In this document: in pieces, positions 1-4,952 of the stretch
Numbering within the stretch: the stretch's first letter is position 1
How the letters are laid out: each line of letters begins with the position of its first letter
Made by a program: the position numbers and the translations under genes
From: Burkholderiales bacterium
GTDB taxonomy: Bacteria; Pseudomonadota; Gammaproteobacteria; Burkholderiales; SG8-39
DNA: 5,619 nucleotides
Reading direction: 5' to 3'
Assembly (NCBI GenBank): GCA_016649475.1
Contig: JAENXP010000201.1
Coordinates: 1-5,619 of the forward strand
Notes under the pieces: model-generated
Database searches by the model: none
What the model was told of the DNA's origin: nothing
What the model saw: only the letters and a program-made list of their open reading frames with translations

Positions 1-212
1 CCGAGCACGGCGCGGTGGACAAAGCATTGCCGGTCGATGAAGCTTATGCGGAAGTGGTACTGGCGGAATTCACCCGCGAGGGCGTCGATCTTGAAGCGCT
101 GGCCGCCGAACTCCAGCGCGAAGGCACCGCTGCTTTTGCAAGCTCATGGAATGATCTGATCTACCGCATCGCGGAAAAGGCCAGACTGCTGACTGCGGAC
201 AAGCAGGCATAA
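1..212 (+). CDS. tal: Transaldolase, C-terminal fragment (5' end outside window)
   Basis: The open frame enters from the left edge (first full codon at 3) and stops with TAA at 210-212, giving about 69 residues. Transaldolase moves a dihydroxyacetone unit between sugar phosphates in the cytosolic non-oxidative pentose phosphate pathway. The visible part is an acidic, helical tail: a helix around VDEAYAEVVLAEF, then GVDLEALAAELQREG, then FASSWNDLI. This order (helix, Gly-[IV]-Asp, helix ending in Glu-Gly, then Phe-x-x-Ser-Trp-x-x-Leu) is what I recall from the end of actinobacterial-type transaldolases. The catalytic Schiff-base lysine lies upstream of the window, so activity cannot be judged. 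The GTG at 15 is an internal codon, not a start, because the frame is open upstream of it. The protein ends shortly after the motif, so it is not continued into a glucose-6-phosphate isomerase fusion. Identification rests on recalled family patterns, not an alignment. Confidence 0.68.
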   Translation, partial: EHGAVDKALPVDEAYAEVVLAEFTREGVDLEALAAELQREGTAAFASSWNDLIYRIAEKARLLTADKQA

Positions 213-553
213 GCACGCGCACTCCTGTCGCCGAGCCGTCTGCTCCAAACAAAATTTCACCTCGACGATTCGACACGGATCCAGCGCCCGCTCCGGTCAG
301 AAGCGCTGTGCGTATGCTGGCGCACAGAGTTTGCCGGTGATTGCGCCTATGTTCTGCATTGCCCGGTAAGCGGTCGGCGCCAGATGCGCGACGGAATATT
401 ACTTCCTATGTGCGCTAGCGCCCAGATTAATCCCGCACCTTGGCCGGACAATGCGTACATTGCCAGTCAGTTTCTCTTGCCGTAATTCGCGGCCTTGGAT
501 AGTGGGGATGGAAGCTGTAGGCGGAATCGCCGTAGTTCACCAGGAGAAACACC
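213..553. other. Intergenic region upstream of the envelope gene cluster
   Basis: No convincing gene is visible in these 341 bases. The region must hold the end of the transaldolase transcript and the promoter of the RmpM-like gene. I see a 7-bp hairpin near the left side (306-327), a 10-bp palindrome GCGCTAGCGC at 412-421, and a small GGCG/CGCC hairpin at 520-531 in the presumed 5' leader. No promoter is clear. The two best guesses are TTGCCA at 460-465 with TAATTC at 483-488, and TTGCCG at 477-482 with GATAGT at 498-503. Both are poor sigma-70 matches. The Shine-Dalgarno AGGAG at 542-546 lies 7 bases before the ATG at 554. Confidence 0.6.
306..327 (+). terminator. Possible weak terminator after the transaldolase gene
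   Basis: CTGTGCG (306-312) and CGCACAG (321-327) form a perfect 7-bp stem around an 8-base loop. Only three T residues follow (330-332), so this is a poor intrinsic terminator. It begins 94 bases after the transaldolase stop and may only be an mRNA 3' structure. Confidence 0.3.
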
Positions 554-1258
554 ATGAAGAAATCATTTGACCAGAAACAAATCGGGCTGGCCGTCGCATG
601 CGCGCTGGCCCTGGGCATCCTGTCCGGAGCGGCGAGCGCGCAAAGCGCAAACGACGCCGCCAAAAACAAGGCATTCGTCAACGACAGCCGCGGCACCGTA
701 GTCAGGAGCGGTTTCGGCCTGTGCTGGCACTCCGGCTTCGGCCCGCCGCCTGCGCCCAGCGCCGAATGCGATCCCAATTACGTTGCGCCCGTCGCGCCGG
801 TGGCGAAGATCGAACCGGCTGCGCCCCAGGTGGTCGCTGCACTGACACCACCGCCTGCGCCGAAACCGGTGGCGGAGAAACTGACACTGGACGCCGATAC
901 CCTGTTCGACTTCGACAAGGCCACGCTGCGTCCGGCTGGGCGTGACACGCTCGATGCCTTCGTCGGCAAGCTCAAGGACATCAGTCCCGAAACCATCATC
1001 ACCATGGGCCATGCCGACCGCATCGGCAGCGTCGGCTACAACCAGCGCCTGTCCGAGCAACGCGTGGCGACGGTAAAGGACTATATGGTCAGCAAGGGCG
1101 TCGAGTCGGGCCGCATCTATACCGAAGGCAAGGGTGAATCGCAGCCGGTGACCAAAGCCGAGGACTGCGTCGGTCCCAAGAGCGCGAAAATCATCGCCTG
1201 CCTGCAGCCTGACCGTCGCGTCGACATCGAAGTGATCGGCACCAGGATCGTCCGCTAG
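554..1258 (+). CDS. RmpM-like OmpA-family peptidoglycan-binding protein
   Basis: This 234-residue exported protein likely ties the outer membrane or its porins to peptidoglycan. A signal peptide (Lys-rich start, hydrophobic core around 10-25) ends in GAASA, with cleavage predicted after Ala29. A short segment with VVRSGFGLCWHSG and EC (Cys57, Cys72) is followed by a Pro/Ala linker (about 63-107) and an OmpA C-terminal domain (about 109-230). That domain has LFDFDKATLRPAG, then GHADRIGS and YNQRLSEQR. Asp155 and Arg170 match E. coli OmpA Asp241 and Arg256, which contact diaminopimelate. Cys205 and Cys216 can form the usual loop disulfide before QPDRRVDIEV. There is no room for the eight-stranded barrel of E. 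coli OmpA, and no lipobox. The layout, including the two N-terminal cysteines, resembles neisserial RmpM (class 4 protein). AGGAG at 542-546 supports this ATG. It is first of three envelope genes on this strand. Confidence 0.93.
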   Translation: MKKSFDQKQIGLAVACALALGILSGAASAQSANDAAKNKAFVNDSRGTVVRSGFGLCWHSGFGPPPAPSAECDPNYVAPVAPVAKIEPAAPQVVAALTPPPAPKPVAEKLTLDADTLFDFDKATLRPAGRDTLDAFVGKLKDISPETIITMGHADRIGSVGYNQRLSEQRVATVKDYMVSKGVESGRIYTEGKGESQPVTKAEDCVGPKSAKIIACLQPDRRVDIEVIGTRIVR

Positions 1259-1264
1259 GCGCAG

Positions 1265-1292
1265 GGAATCGCGCCGCGCGGCGGAGCGATCC
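1265..1292 (+). other. Intercistronic stem-loop between RmpM-like and entericidin-like genes
   Basis: GGAATCGC (1265-1272) pairs with GCGATCC (1286-1292) with one bulged A. The enclosed 13 bases contain a small self-pairing GCCGCGCGGC. No T-tract follows, so transcription probably continues. It may limit 3' decay of the upstream message or reduce read-through into the downstream gene. Confidence 0.45.
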
Positions 1293-1322
1293 GCGTCAAA
1301 TCCATTCAGAAAAGGATTCATC

Positions 1323-1472
1323 ATGCTCAAGAAAATCCTGGCAGTTCTGGCGCTGGTTGGCGCTTTCGGTTCGGTCGCGGGCTGCAACACCGTCGACGGC
1401 ATAGGCAAAGACCTCGGGGTCGCGGGTTCGGCTACCTCGGACGCGGCGCGTGACGTCGGCAAGAAAATGTAG
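1323..1472 (+). CDS. Entericidin A/B-family small lipoprotein
   Basis: A 49-residue lipoprotein. The sequence begins MLKKILAVLALVGAFGSVAG, followed by Cys21. Val18-Ala19-Gly20-Cys21 is a valid lipobox, so the mature chain would be a 28-residue lipid-anchored peptide starting CNTVDGIGKDLG. The CNT-V-x-G-x-GKD start followed by an Ala/Gly/Lys-rich amphipathic tail is the entericidin hallmark. In E. coli the ecnA/ecnB pair has been described as an antidote/bacteriolytic lipoprotein pair. Only one copy is present here, so neither role can be assigned, and many bacteria carry single copies of unknown function. Residue 22 is Asn rather than Asp, so the Asp+2 inner-membrane retention signal is absent and outer-membrane sorting is expected. 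AAGGA at 1312-1316 lies 6 bases before the ATG. The gene starts 64 bases after the RmpM-like stop, on the same strand, and is probably co-transcribed. Confidence 0.88.
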   Translation: MLKKILAVLALVGAFGSVAGCNTVDGIGKDLGVAGSATSDAARDVGKKM

Positions 1473-1496
1473 TTTGCAGTCTCCCGCCGGAGCGGA

Positions 1497-1522
1497 GCCC
1501 GCGTCATTGCGCCGACGCGGGC
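1497..1522 (+). other. Intercistronic perfect 9-bp stem-loop
   Basis: GCCCGCGTC (1497-1505) and GACGCGGGC (1514-1522) are perfect reverse complements around an 8-base loop. The sequence after it is GC-rich with no T-tract, so it is not a classical intrinsic terminator. It starts 24 bases after the entericidin-like stop and ends 35 bases before the next ATG. It could stabilise the upstream mRNA or partly attenuate the downstream gene. Confidence 0.5.
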
Positions 1523-1557
1523 ACCGGCCGGCATAGCTTGATTCGAAGGAAACGTAC

Positions 1558-2187
1558 ATGGAAACGCAAGTCAACAAACCGGAGCCGCAATCGGGGAAAT
1601 TTCCCCAGGCGGTAATCTGGATCGCGGGCATCGCCCTGACCTTGTTCTGCGCCGTAGGCATTGCCGCGGTGATGGGCTGGATCCCGAATTCGATCGGCGG
1701 ACCGGGCGGCACGGCTGAAACTCAACTGCAGTCGGCGAACACCCCGGCGCCCGCTGCCGCGAAAACTCCTGCGCCCAAGGCGGCGCCGGCGCGTCCTGCG
1801 CGTCCGGCTGCGGTGGAGTATGCCGCGCCGGCGCCGGTAGCCGCCGCAACCTGCACCGACTGCGGCGTGATCGAGTCGGTGCGCGAAATCGCCGCAAAAG
1901 GCCAGGGCAGCGGTCTTGGCGCAGTAGGCGGTGCGGTCGCCGGCGGCCTGCTCGGCAACCAGGTCGGCGCCGGTCGTGGTAAGGACGTAATGACCGTAGT
2001 CGGCGCAGTCGGTGGCGCATTGGCTGGCAACGAAGTCGAGAAGCGGGTGAAAACGACCAGGAGCTATGAGGTCACCGTGCGCATGAACGACGGCTCGAGC
2101 CGCGTCATCAGCGAAGCGAGCGCGCCGAGCTGGCGCACCGGAGACAAAGTCAGGATCGTCAACGGCGCGATTCAGTCGAACGCCTGA
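1558..2187 (+). CDS. Membrane-anchored glycine-zipper (2TM) envelope protein
   Basis: A 209-residue protein. Residues 1-16 are polar, then one hydrophobic segment (about 18-43, VIWIAGIALTLFCAVG onward) has no signal-peptidase site or lipobox, so it is read as an inner-membrane anchor. A Pro/Ala-rich spacer follows (about 62-97), then CTDCG (Cys99, Cys102) and VIESVREI. Residues 118-158 hold two glycine-zipper hairpin segments: GLGAVGGAVAGGLLGNQVGAG and VVGAVGGALAGNEVEKRV. A small beta-rich tail follows (about 168-204, YEVTVRMNDGSSRVI, GDKVRIVNG). This architecture belongs to the glycine zipper 2TM / Rickettsia 17-kDa antigen / SlyB-Pcp group, envelope proteins whose biochemical role is poorly defined. 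Most relatives are lipoproteins, so an N-terminal transmembrane anchor plus spacer is a variation. AAGGA at 1546-1550, 7 bases before the ATG, supports the start. It is the last gene of the cluster, with a terminator 104 bases after its stop. Confidence 0.88.
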   Translation: METQVNKPEPQSGKFPQAVIWIAGIALTLFCAVGIAAVMGWIPNSIGGPGGTAETQLQSANTPAPAAAKTPAPKAAPARPARPAAVEYAAPAPVAAATCTDCGVIESVREIAAKGQGSGLGAVGGAVAGGLLGNQVGAGRGKDVMTVVGAVGGALAGNEVEKRVKTTRSYEVTVRMNDGSSRVISEASAPSWRTGDKVRIVNGAIQSNA

Positions 2188-2240
2188 GCATCCACGCCGA
2201 GGATGTGCGCCTCCGGCGATCGTGCCCCGTACGCGGCGCC

Positions 2241-2266
2241 GACACGTCACCGCGCGTGTTTTATTT
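2241..2266 (+). terminator. Possible weak first terminator
   Basis: ACACG (2242-2246) pairs with CGTGT (2255-2259). Flanking G-T wobbles can lengthen the stem by one or two pairs, and a T-rich run (TTTATTTT) follows. The stem is short. It lies just before the strong terminator at 2292-2320, so it is at most a backup site. Confidence 0.3.
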
Positions 2267-2291
2267 TCCCGACTCAAGCGACAGCTAATCG

Positions 2292-2320
2292 ATAGACCGC
2301 AGAACGCGGTCTATTTTTTT
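2292..2320 (+). terminator. Strong intrinsic terminator of the envelope gene cluster
   Basis: ATAGACCGC (2292-2300) and GCGGTCTAT (2306-2314) form a perfect 9-bp stem around the 5-base loop AGAAC. Seven T residues (2314-2320) follow directly, the first shared with the stem. This has every mark of a Rho-independent terminator on the + strand, 104 bases after the glycine-zipper stop. It also shows that the open frame crossing it from 2222 is not translated from there. Confidence 0.93.
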
Positions 2321-2549
2321 GCTTGTTCGGGCCCTTCTTGCCCGGCAAGCCTACGACCCGGCGGCCGACTTGCGCGACCGCCACAGGTCAACTCCCGGGC
2401 GCCGGTCGCGGTGCCGATCATCGGGCCGTCGACCAGGCGCGGAATGTGCTGGCCGTCCGTCCTTTCGTCCGGCAGCGACGCCGGCCCCGACCCCTGGTCG
2501 CGATTCCTGAGTGAGAGCGCAAATGGTTCCGCTTATTTGCGGCAACGCA

Positions 2550-2561
2550 CGAAACGTTTCG
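2550..2561. promoter_or_regulatory. Perfect 12-bp palindrome, LacI/GalR-type operator candidate
   Basis: CGAAACGTTTCG reads the same on both strands and has the central CG dyad typical of LacI/GalR-family operators (the FruR/Cra and PurR sites share the AAACGTTT-like core). It lies 128 bases before the lipoprotein start codon, in a region that must contain that gene's promoter. No LacI-family gene is in the window, so the binding protein is unknown. Confidence 0.45.
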
Positions 2562-2674
2562 CGGCGACCGGCAATACTTGCACCCTAGTTTCGCGCGTAG
2601 GCGATTGTGCAGAGCGTCAGCGTGCGCACCGGGTCGTCGTCGGTCGCATACGTAGATGGAGTTCTGAATCAGAC

Positions 2675-2682
2675 GAAGAGGA
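2675..2682 (+). promoter_or_regulatory. Ribosome binding site fixing the lipoprotein start at 2690
   Basis: GAAGAGGA ends 7 bases before the ATG at 2690, the normal spacing. Translation from this ATG begins directly with a lipoprotein signal peptide. The frame is open back to a GTG at 2222, but that start lies upstream of the terminator and would bury the signal peptide 156 residues in. Confidence 0.8.
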
Positions 2683-2689
2683 CAAGCAA

Positions 2690-3775
2690 ATGAACAAGAT
2701 GAGAAGATTCGACAGTTATCCCCGATTCCTCGCGTGGTTCACGGCATTGATGCTGGGCGCCCTGCTGGCGGGATGCGGAAGCAGCGGGGACGATACGCTC
2801 CCGCTCGCCGCGCCCGCGGCGACGACCAAGGCCATCACGGTATATTCCCTGGCCGCATTGCCGGCCGCTGCAGTGGCCATAGATGAAGCGGCGAAGACCG
2901 TAACCGTTAACCTGCCGAACGGGACGGACGTGAGCGCTCTGGTTGCGACATTCACGAGCACGGGAACAGTCGTAAAGGTGGGCACGGCGGTTCAGACCAG
3001 CACCGCAACGGCGAATGACTTTGCTGCTCCGGTGGCATATGTCGTAAGCGCGGCAGAGGGCTCGACGGCGACTTATACCGTGACCGTAGCCGTACCGCTG
3101 GGGCCGGCTCCGGTAAATCTTGGCGCAACGGGTGGCGCGTTCGTGCTGCTGTCGCAATCGGGAGTCACGAGTGTTCCGACTTCGGCGATCGTCGGAGATG
3201 TCGGGTCGAGCCCGATCACCGGCGCCGCCATTCTAGTGACCTGCACGGAAGTGACAGGAAGCATCTACTCGGTCGATGCCGCCGGGCCCGCCCCATGCGT
3301 ATTGCCGAACTCGGGGACGAGGCTGACTGCAGCAATCGGCGAGATGACGGCTGCGTATGCCGACGCCGCCGGGCGGGCAATTCCTGACGAAACCGAACTG
3401 GGCGCCGGGGACATCAGCGGGCTGACCCTGGCTCCGGGCCTCTACAAATGGACGACCGGTGTTGCAATAAACACGGACGTCACGCTTTCCGGCGGCCCGA
3501 ATGATGTCTGGATTTTCCAGATATCGGGGAATCTGACCTTGGCCAACGGTATGAAGGTAGTCCTGCTCGGAGGCGCGCTTCCGAAGAACATATTCTGGCA
3601 GGTCGTCGGCGATGGTGTGGTTGATGTGACCCTAGGCACGACGTCGCACTTCGAGGGCATCATCCTGTCGAAGAACGCGATCAACCTGAGAACCGGAGCA
3701 TCGATCAACGGCAGGCTGTACGCGCAGAAAGCGATCACCCTACAGAGCAGCAGCGTCACCAAGCCTGCTCCATAA
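2690..3775 (+). CDS. Ice-binding-type (DUF3494) lipoprotein with N-terminal Ig-like domain
   Basis: A 361-residue lipoprotein. Residues 1-28 form a lipoprotein signal peptide, with lipobox Leu26-Ala27-Gly28-Cys29 followed by GSSGDD. Gly30 rather than Asp at +2 favours outer-membrane sorting. Residues about 46-134 form a beta-sandwich module (KAITVYSL, KTVTVNLPNGTDVSALVATF, FAAPVAYVVSAAEGSTATYTVTV) of the Ig-like/DUF5018 style found in surface proteins. Residues about 142-357 match the DUF3494 ice-binding fold: VNLGATGGAFVLLSQSGV, AIVGDVGSSPITG, AYADAAGR, DVWIFQISGNLTL, KNIFWQVVG, FEGIILSKNAINLRTGA, INGRLYAQKAITL. Cys185 and Cys203 could pair. Some members of this family bind ice, inhibit recrystallisation or aid ice adhesion, but the domain also occurs in bacteria with no known cold lifestyle, so ice binding is inferred. 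The gene stands alone between terminators, which suits an independently acquired unit. The ATG is fixed by the upstream GAAGAGGA. Confidence 0.9.
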   Translation: MNKMRRFDSYPRFLAWFTALMLGALLAGCGSSGDDTLPLAAPAATTKAITVYSLAALPAAAVAIDEAAKTVTVNLPNGTDVSALVATFTSTGTVVKVGTAVQTSTATANDFAAPVAYVVSAAEGSTATYTVTVAVPLGPAPVNLGATGGAFVLLSQSGVTSVPTSAIVGDVGSSPITGAAILVTCTEVTGSIYSVDAAGPAPCVLPNSGTRLTAAIGEMTAAYADAAGRAIPDETELGAGDISGLTLAPGLYKWTTGVAINTDVTLSGGPNDVWIFQISGNLTLANGMKVVLLGGALPKNIFWQVVGDGVVDVTLGTTSHFEGIILSKNAINLRTGASINGRLYAQKAITLQSSSVTKPAP

Positions 3776-3791
3776 GGGCTTGAGGCTTCAA

Positions 3792-3829
3792 GACAAAGGC
3801 CGGCAGATTCATTTCTGCCGGCCTTTGTC
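3792..3829. terminator. Perfect 16-bp stem terminator between convergent genes
   Basis: GACAAAGGCCGGCAGA (3792-3807) and TCTGCCGGCCTTTGTC (3814-3829) are exact reverse complements with a 6-base loop. On + the GC core is followed by CTTTGTCCGTTT, and on - by CTTTGTCTTG, so it can act in both directions. It starts 17 bases after the lipoprotein stop, and the convergent Crp/Fnr-like gene ends at 3924. The T-tract is short and lies mainly inside the stem. Confidence 0.82.
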
Positions 3830-3890
3830 CGTTTACGCTGGGTACATACCTAATGGTGGCTTTGACCTGGTCTCGCTCGGCCTGGTCTAG

Positions 3891-3907
3891 CGCTTTTCGG
3901 CAAAGCG
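3891..3907 (-). terminator. Small hairpin just after the Crp/Fnr-like gene
   Basis: CGCTTT and AAAGCG form a 6-bp stem with a 5-base loop, 17 bases beyond the - strand stop codon. No T-tract follows in the - direction, so termination here alone is doubtful. The long bidirectional stem at 3792-3829 is the better terminator. Confidence 0.25.
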
Positions 3908-3923
3908 ACAAGCCGAGGGGGCC

Positions 3924-4667
3924 CTAGTTCGCGGTGATCTGCGGCAGCAGCCGCTCGTATTCGCGTTTCACCACCGCATAGCACTCGCACACGCGCGCTT
4001 CCAGCTTCGTCCGGTCGAGCTCGGTGATTCTGCCGCGGTTGTAATGGATCAATCCCGCCGCCTGCAGGTGGCCGGCGGCCACGGTCACGCCCTCGCGGCG
4101 CACGCCCAGCATGTTGGCGATCAGTTCCTGCGTCATGTTCAGTTCGTTCGTGGGCAGCCGGTCCATGCTCAGCAGCAGCCAGCGGCACAGCTGCTGTTCG
4201 ACCGAATGGTGGCGGTTGCACACGGCGGTCTGCGCCATCTGGGTGATCAGCGCCTGGGTGTAGCGCAACAGCACATGCTGCAGCTCGCCTCCCTGCTGGA
4301 ATTCGGCCGTTAGCGCGCCTGCCCGCAGCCGATAGCCGCTGCCGGCGCTCTGCACCACGGCGCGGCTGGGCGTGCTTTCCCCGCCCATGAACAGGGCAAT
4401 GCCAACCACACCTTCGTTGCCGACGATCGCGATTTCCGCCGAGGCGCCGTCCTCCATGACGTAGAGCAGCGACACGATGCTGTCGGTGGGGAAATACACA
4501 TATCCCTGATGGCTGCCGGACTCGTAGATGGACCGGCCGAGCTCCAGCGGCAGCGGCTCCAGATGGGGTAGCACGCGCTCGTATTCCGCATCAGGCAGCG
4601 CGGCGAGCAGTCCATTCTGCCGCGGGGAGGGAGATTCTTTGCCGGGAGCATTGCGGCTTGTAACCAT
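3924..4667 (-). CDS. Crp/Fnr-family transcriptional regulator
   Basis: A 247-residue DNA-binding regulator. Residues about 18-125 form the cyclic-nucleotide-binding-type beta-roll (NGLLAALPDAEYERVLPHLE, LGRSIYESG, YVYFPTDSIVSLLYV, SAEIAIVGNEGVVGIALFMGG, SRAVVQSAG). A long dimerisation helix follows (about 127-148), then a Crp-type winged helix (about 157-225). The HTH is MTQELIANMLGVRREGVTVAAGHLQAAGLI, where Arg191-Glu192 align with CRP Arg180-Glu181 but CRP Arg185 is replaced by Val196. The phosphate-binding cassette lacks an evident equivalent of CRP Glu72, and no N-terminal cysteine cluster of the FNR type is present, so neither cAMP nor an Fe-S cluster is an obvious ligand. Target genes are unknown. 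The ATG at 4667 has only a modest SD (AGGG at 4677-4680, 9 bases away). It lies downstream of a response regulator on the same strand, separated by 285 bases that hold its own likely promoter. Confidence 0.92.
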   Translation of the reverse strand: MVTSRNAPGKESPSPRQNGLLAALPDAEYERVLPHLEPLPLELGRSIYESGSHQGYVYFPTDSIVSLLYVMEDGASAEIAIVGNEGVVGIALFMGGESTPSRAVVQSAGSGYRLRAGALTAEFQQGGELQHVLLRYTQALITQMAQTAVCNRHHSVEQQLCRWLLLSMDRLPTNELNMTQELIANMLGVRREGVTVAAGHLQAAGLIHYNRGRITELDRTKLEARVCECYAVVKREYERLLPQITAN

Positions 4668-4730
4668 GGGCTTGGACCCTGCCGTGGAGTGGACTGGCGG
4701 ACATCTAGCTCGCGTACCGACCGCATGGGT

Positions 4731-4759
4731 ACCTTAGCGCACATAGCATTGCCTGGCAA
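4731..4759 (-). promoter_or_regulatory. Candidate sigma-70 promoter of the Crp/Fnr-like gene
   Basis: On the - strand, TTGCCA (4759-4754) matches the -35 consensus at five of six positions. After exactly 17 bases comes TAAGGT (4736-4731), a weak -10 box with three of six matches. Transcription would begin near 4724, leaving a leader of roughly 57 bases before the ATG at 4667. The spacing is ideal, but the -10 is poor, which would suit an activator-dependent promoter. Confidence 0.4.
4749..4759. promoter_or_regulatory. Inverted repeat overlapping the -35 box
   Basis: TTGCC-T-GGCAA is a perfect dyad with a single central base. Its half site contains the proposed -35 hexamer of the Crp/Fnr-like gene, so a protein bound here would compete with or contact RNA polymerase. 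It is short and could be chance. Confidence 0.3.
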
Positions 4760-4824
4760 GGTAGGCCGCAGGTAGGCCGCAGGTAGGCCGCAGGTAGGCC
4801 GCAGGTAGGCCGCAGCAGGGCCGC
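4759..4824. repeat. 11-bp tandem repeat array upstream of the Crp/Fnr-like gene
   Basis: Five perfect head-to-tail copies of AGGTAGGCCGC occupy 4759-4769, 4770-4780, 4781-4791, 4792-4802 and 4803-4813. A degenerate sixth copy, AGCAGGGCCGC (three mismatches), fills 4814-4824. The period of 11 bp is close to one DNA turn, so every copy faces the same side of the helix. On the - strand the array runs straight into the candidate -35 box. There are no spacers, so it is not a CRISPR. It may be a binding-site array or a slippage-prone simple repeat. Confidence 0.95.
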
Positions 4825-4952
4825 AACAGGGAAACCGGGCCTGCTTGCTTGCAAGGCGCAGGGACGGGCGCGCGGCATCCCTTCGCTGGCAGACCGATCT
4901 GCACCACCTGCGCTTGCGGCAGGTCGCGAAAGATCGCCTAAGTAGCCATAAA

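Larger units (their letters stand above)
2321..2689. other. Intergenic leader of the ice-binding-type lipoprotein gene
   Basis: These 369 bases lie between a strong terminator and the lipoprotein start. The sequence is open in the frame of the downstream gene, but its translation (Arg/Pro/Ser-rich, low complexity) matches nothing I recognise and looks like non-coding GC-rich DNA. The only clear element is the palindrome at 2550-2561. No sigma-70 promoter is convincing: AATACT at 2573-2578 could be a -10 box but has no matching -35, and TTGCAC at 2578-2583 has no good -10. No RNA gene is recognisable. Confidence 0.6.

Noticed and set aside
563..1534. 323-codon open frame on the - strand opposite the RmpM-like and entericidin-like genes
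   Set aside because: Its translation is Arg/Ala-rich with no recognisable domain, and it lies antisense to two well supported genes. It is a GC-rich codon shadow.
2222..2689. N-terminal extension of the lipoprotein gene from a GTG at 2222
   Set aside because: It would start upstream of a strong terminator and place the signal peptide and lipobox in mid-protein. The ATG at 2690 has a good RBS and starts directly with the signal peptide.
2321..2689. Hidden gene or small RNA in the lipoprotein leader
   Set aside because: Open frames exist on both strands because of high GC, but none has a recognisable protein, RBS or codon pattern, and no RNA fold is evident by eye.
3866..3891. Imperfect direct repeat CCTGGTCTCGC / CCTGGTCTAGC
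   Set aside because: Two copies only, 15 bases apart, between convergent gene ends with no promoter context; probably chance or simple duplication.
4310..4759. 149-codon - strand frame overlapping the start of the Crp/Fnr-like gene
   Set aside because: It is out of frame with the strongly conserved regulator and rich in Arg/Ser/Pro; no domain is visible.
4759..4824. CRISPR array
   Set aside because: Units are 11 bp and directly adjacent, with no spacers and no cas genes nearby.
4759..4824. Replication iterons
   Set aside because: No replication initiator gene, AT-rich unwinding region or DnaA boxes are seen nearby, and the surroundings look chromosomal.
4815..4844. Hairpin GCAGGGCC / GGGCCTGC as terminator of the response regulator gene
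   Set aside because: The stem has a central G-G mismatch, overlaps the repeat array and lacks a T-tract on either strand.
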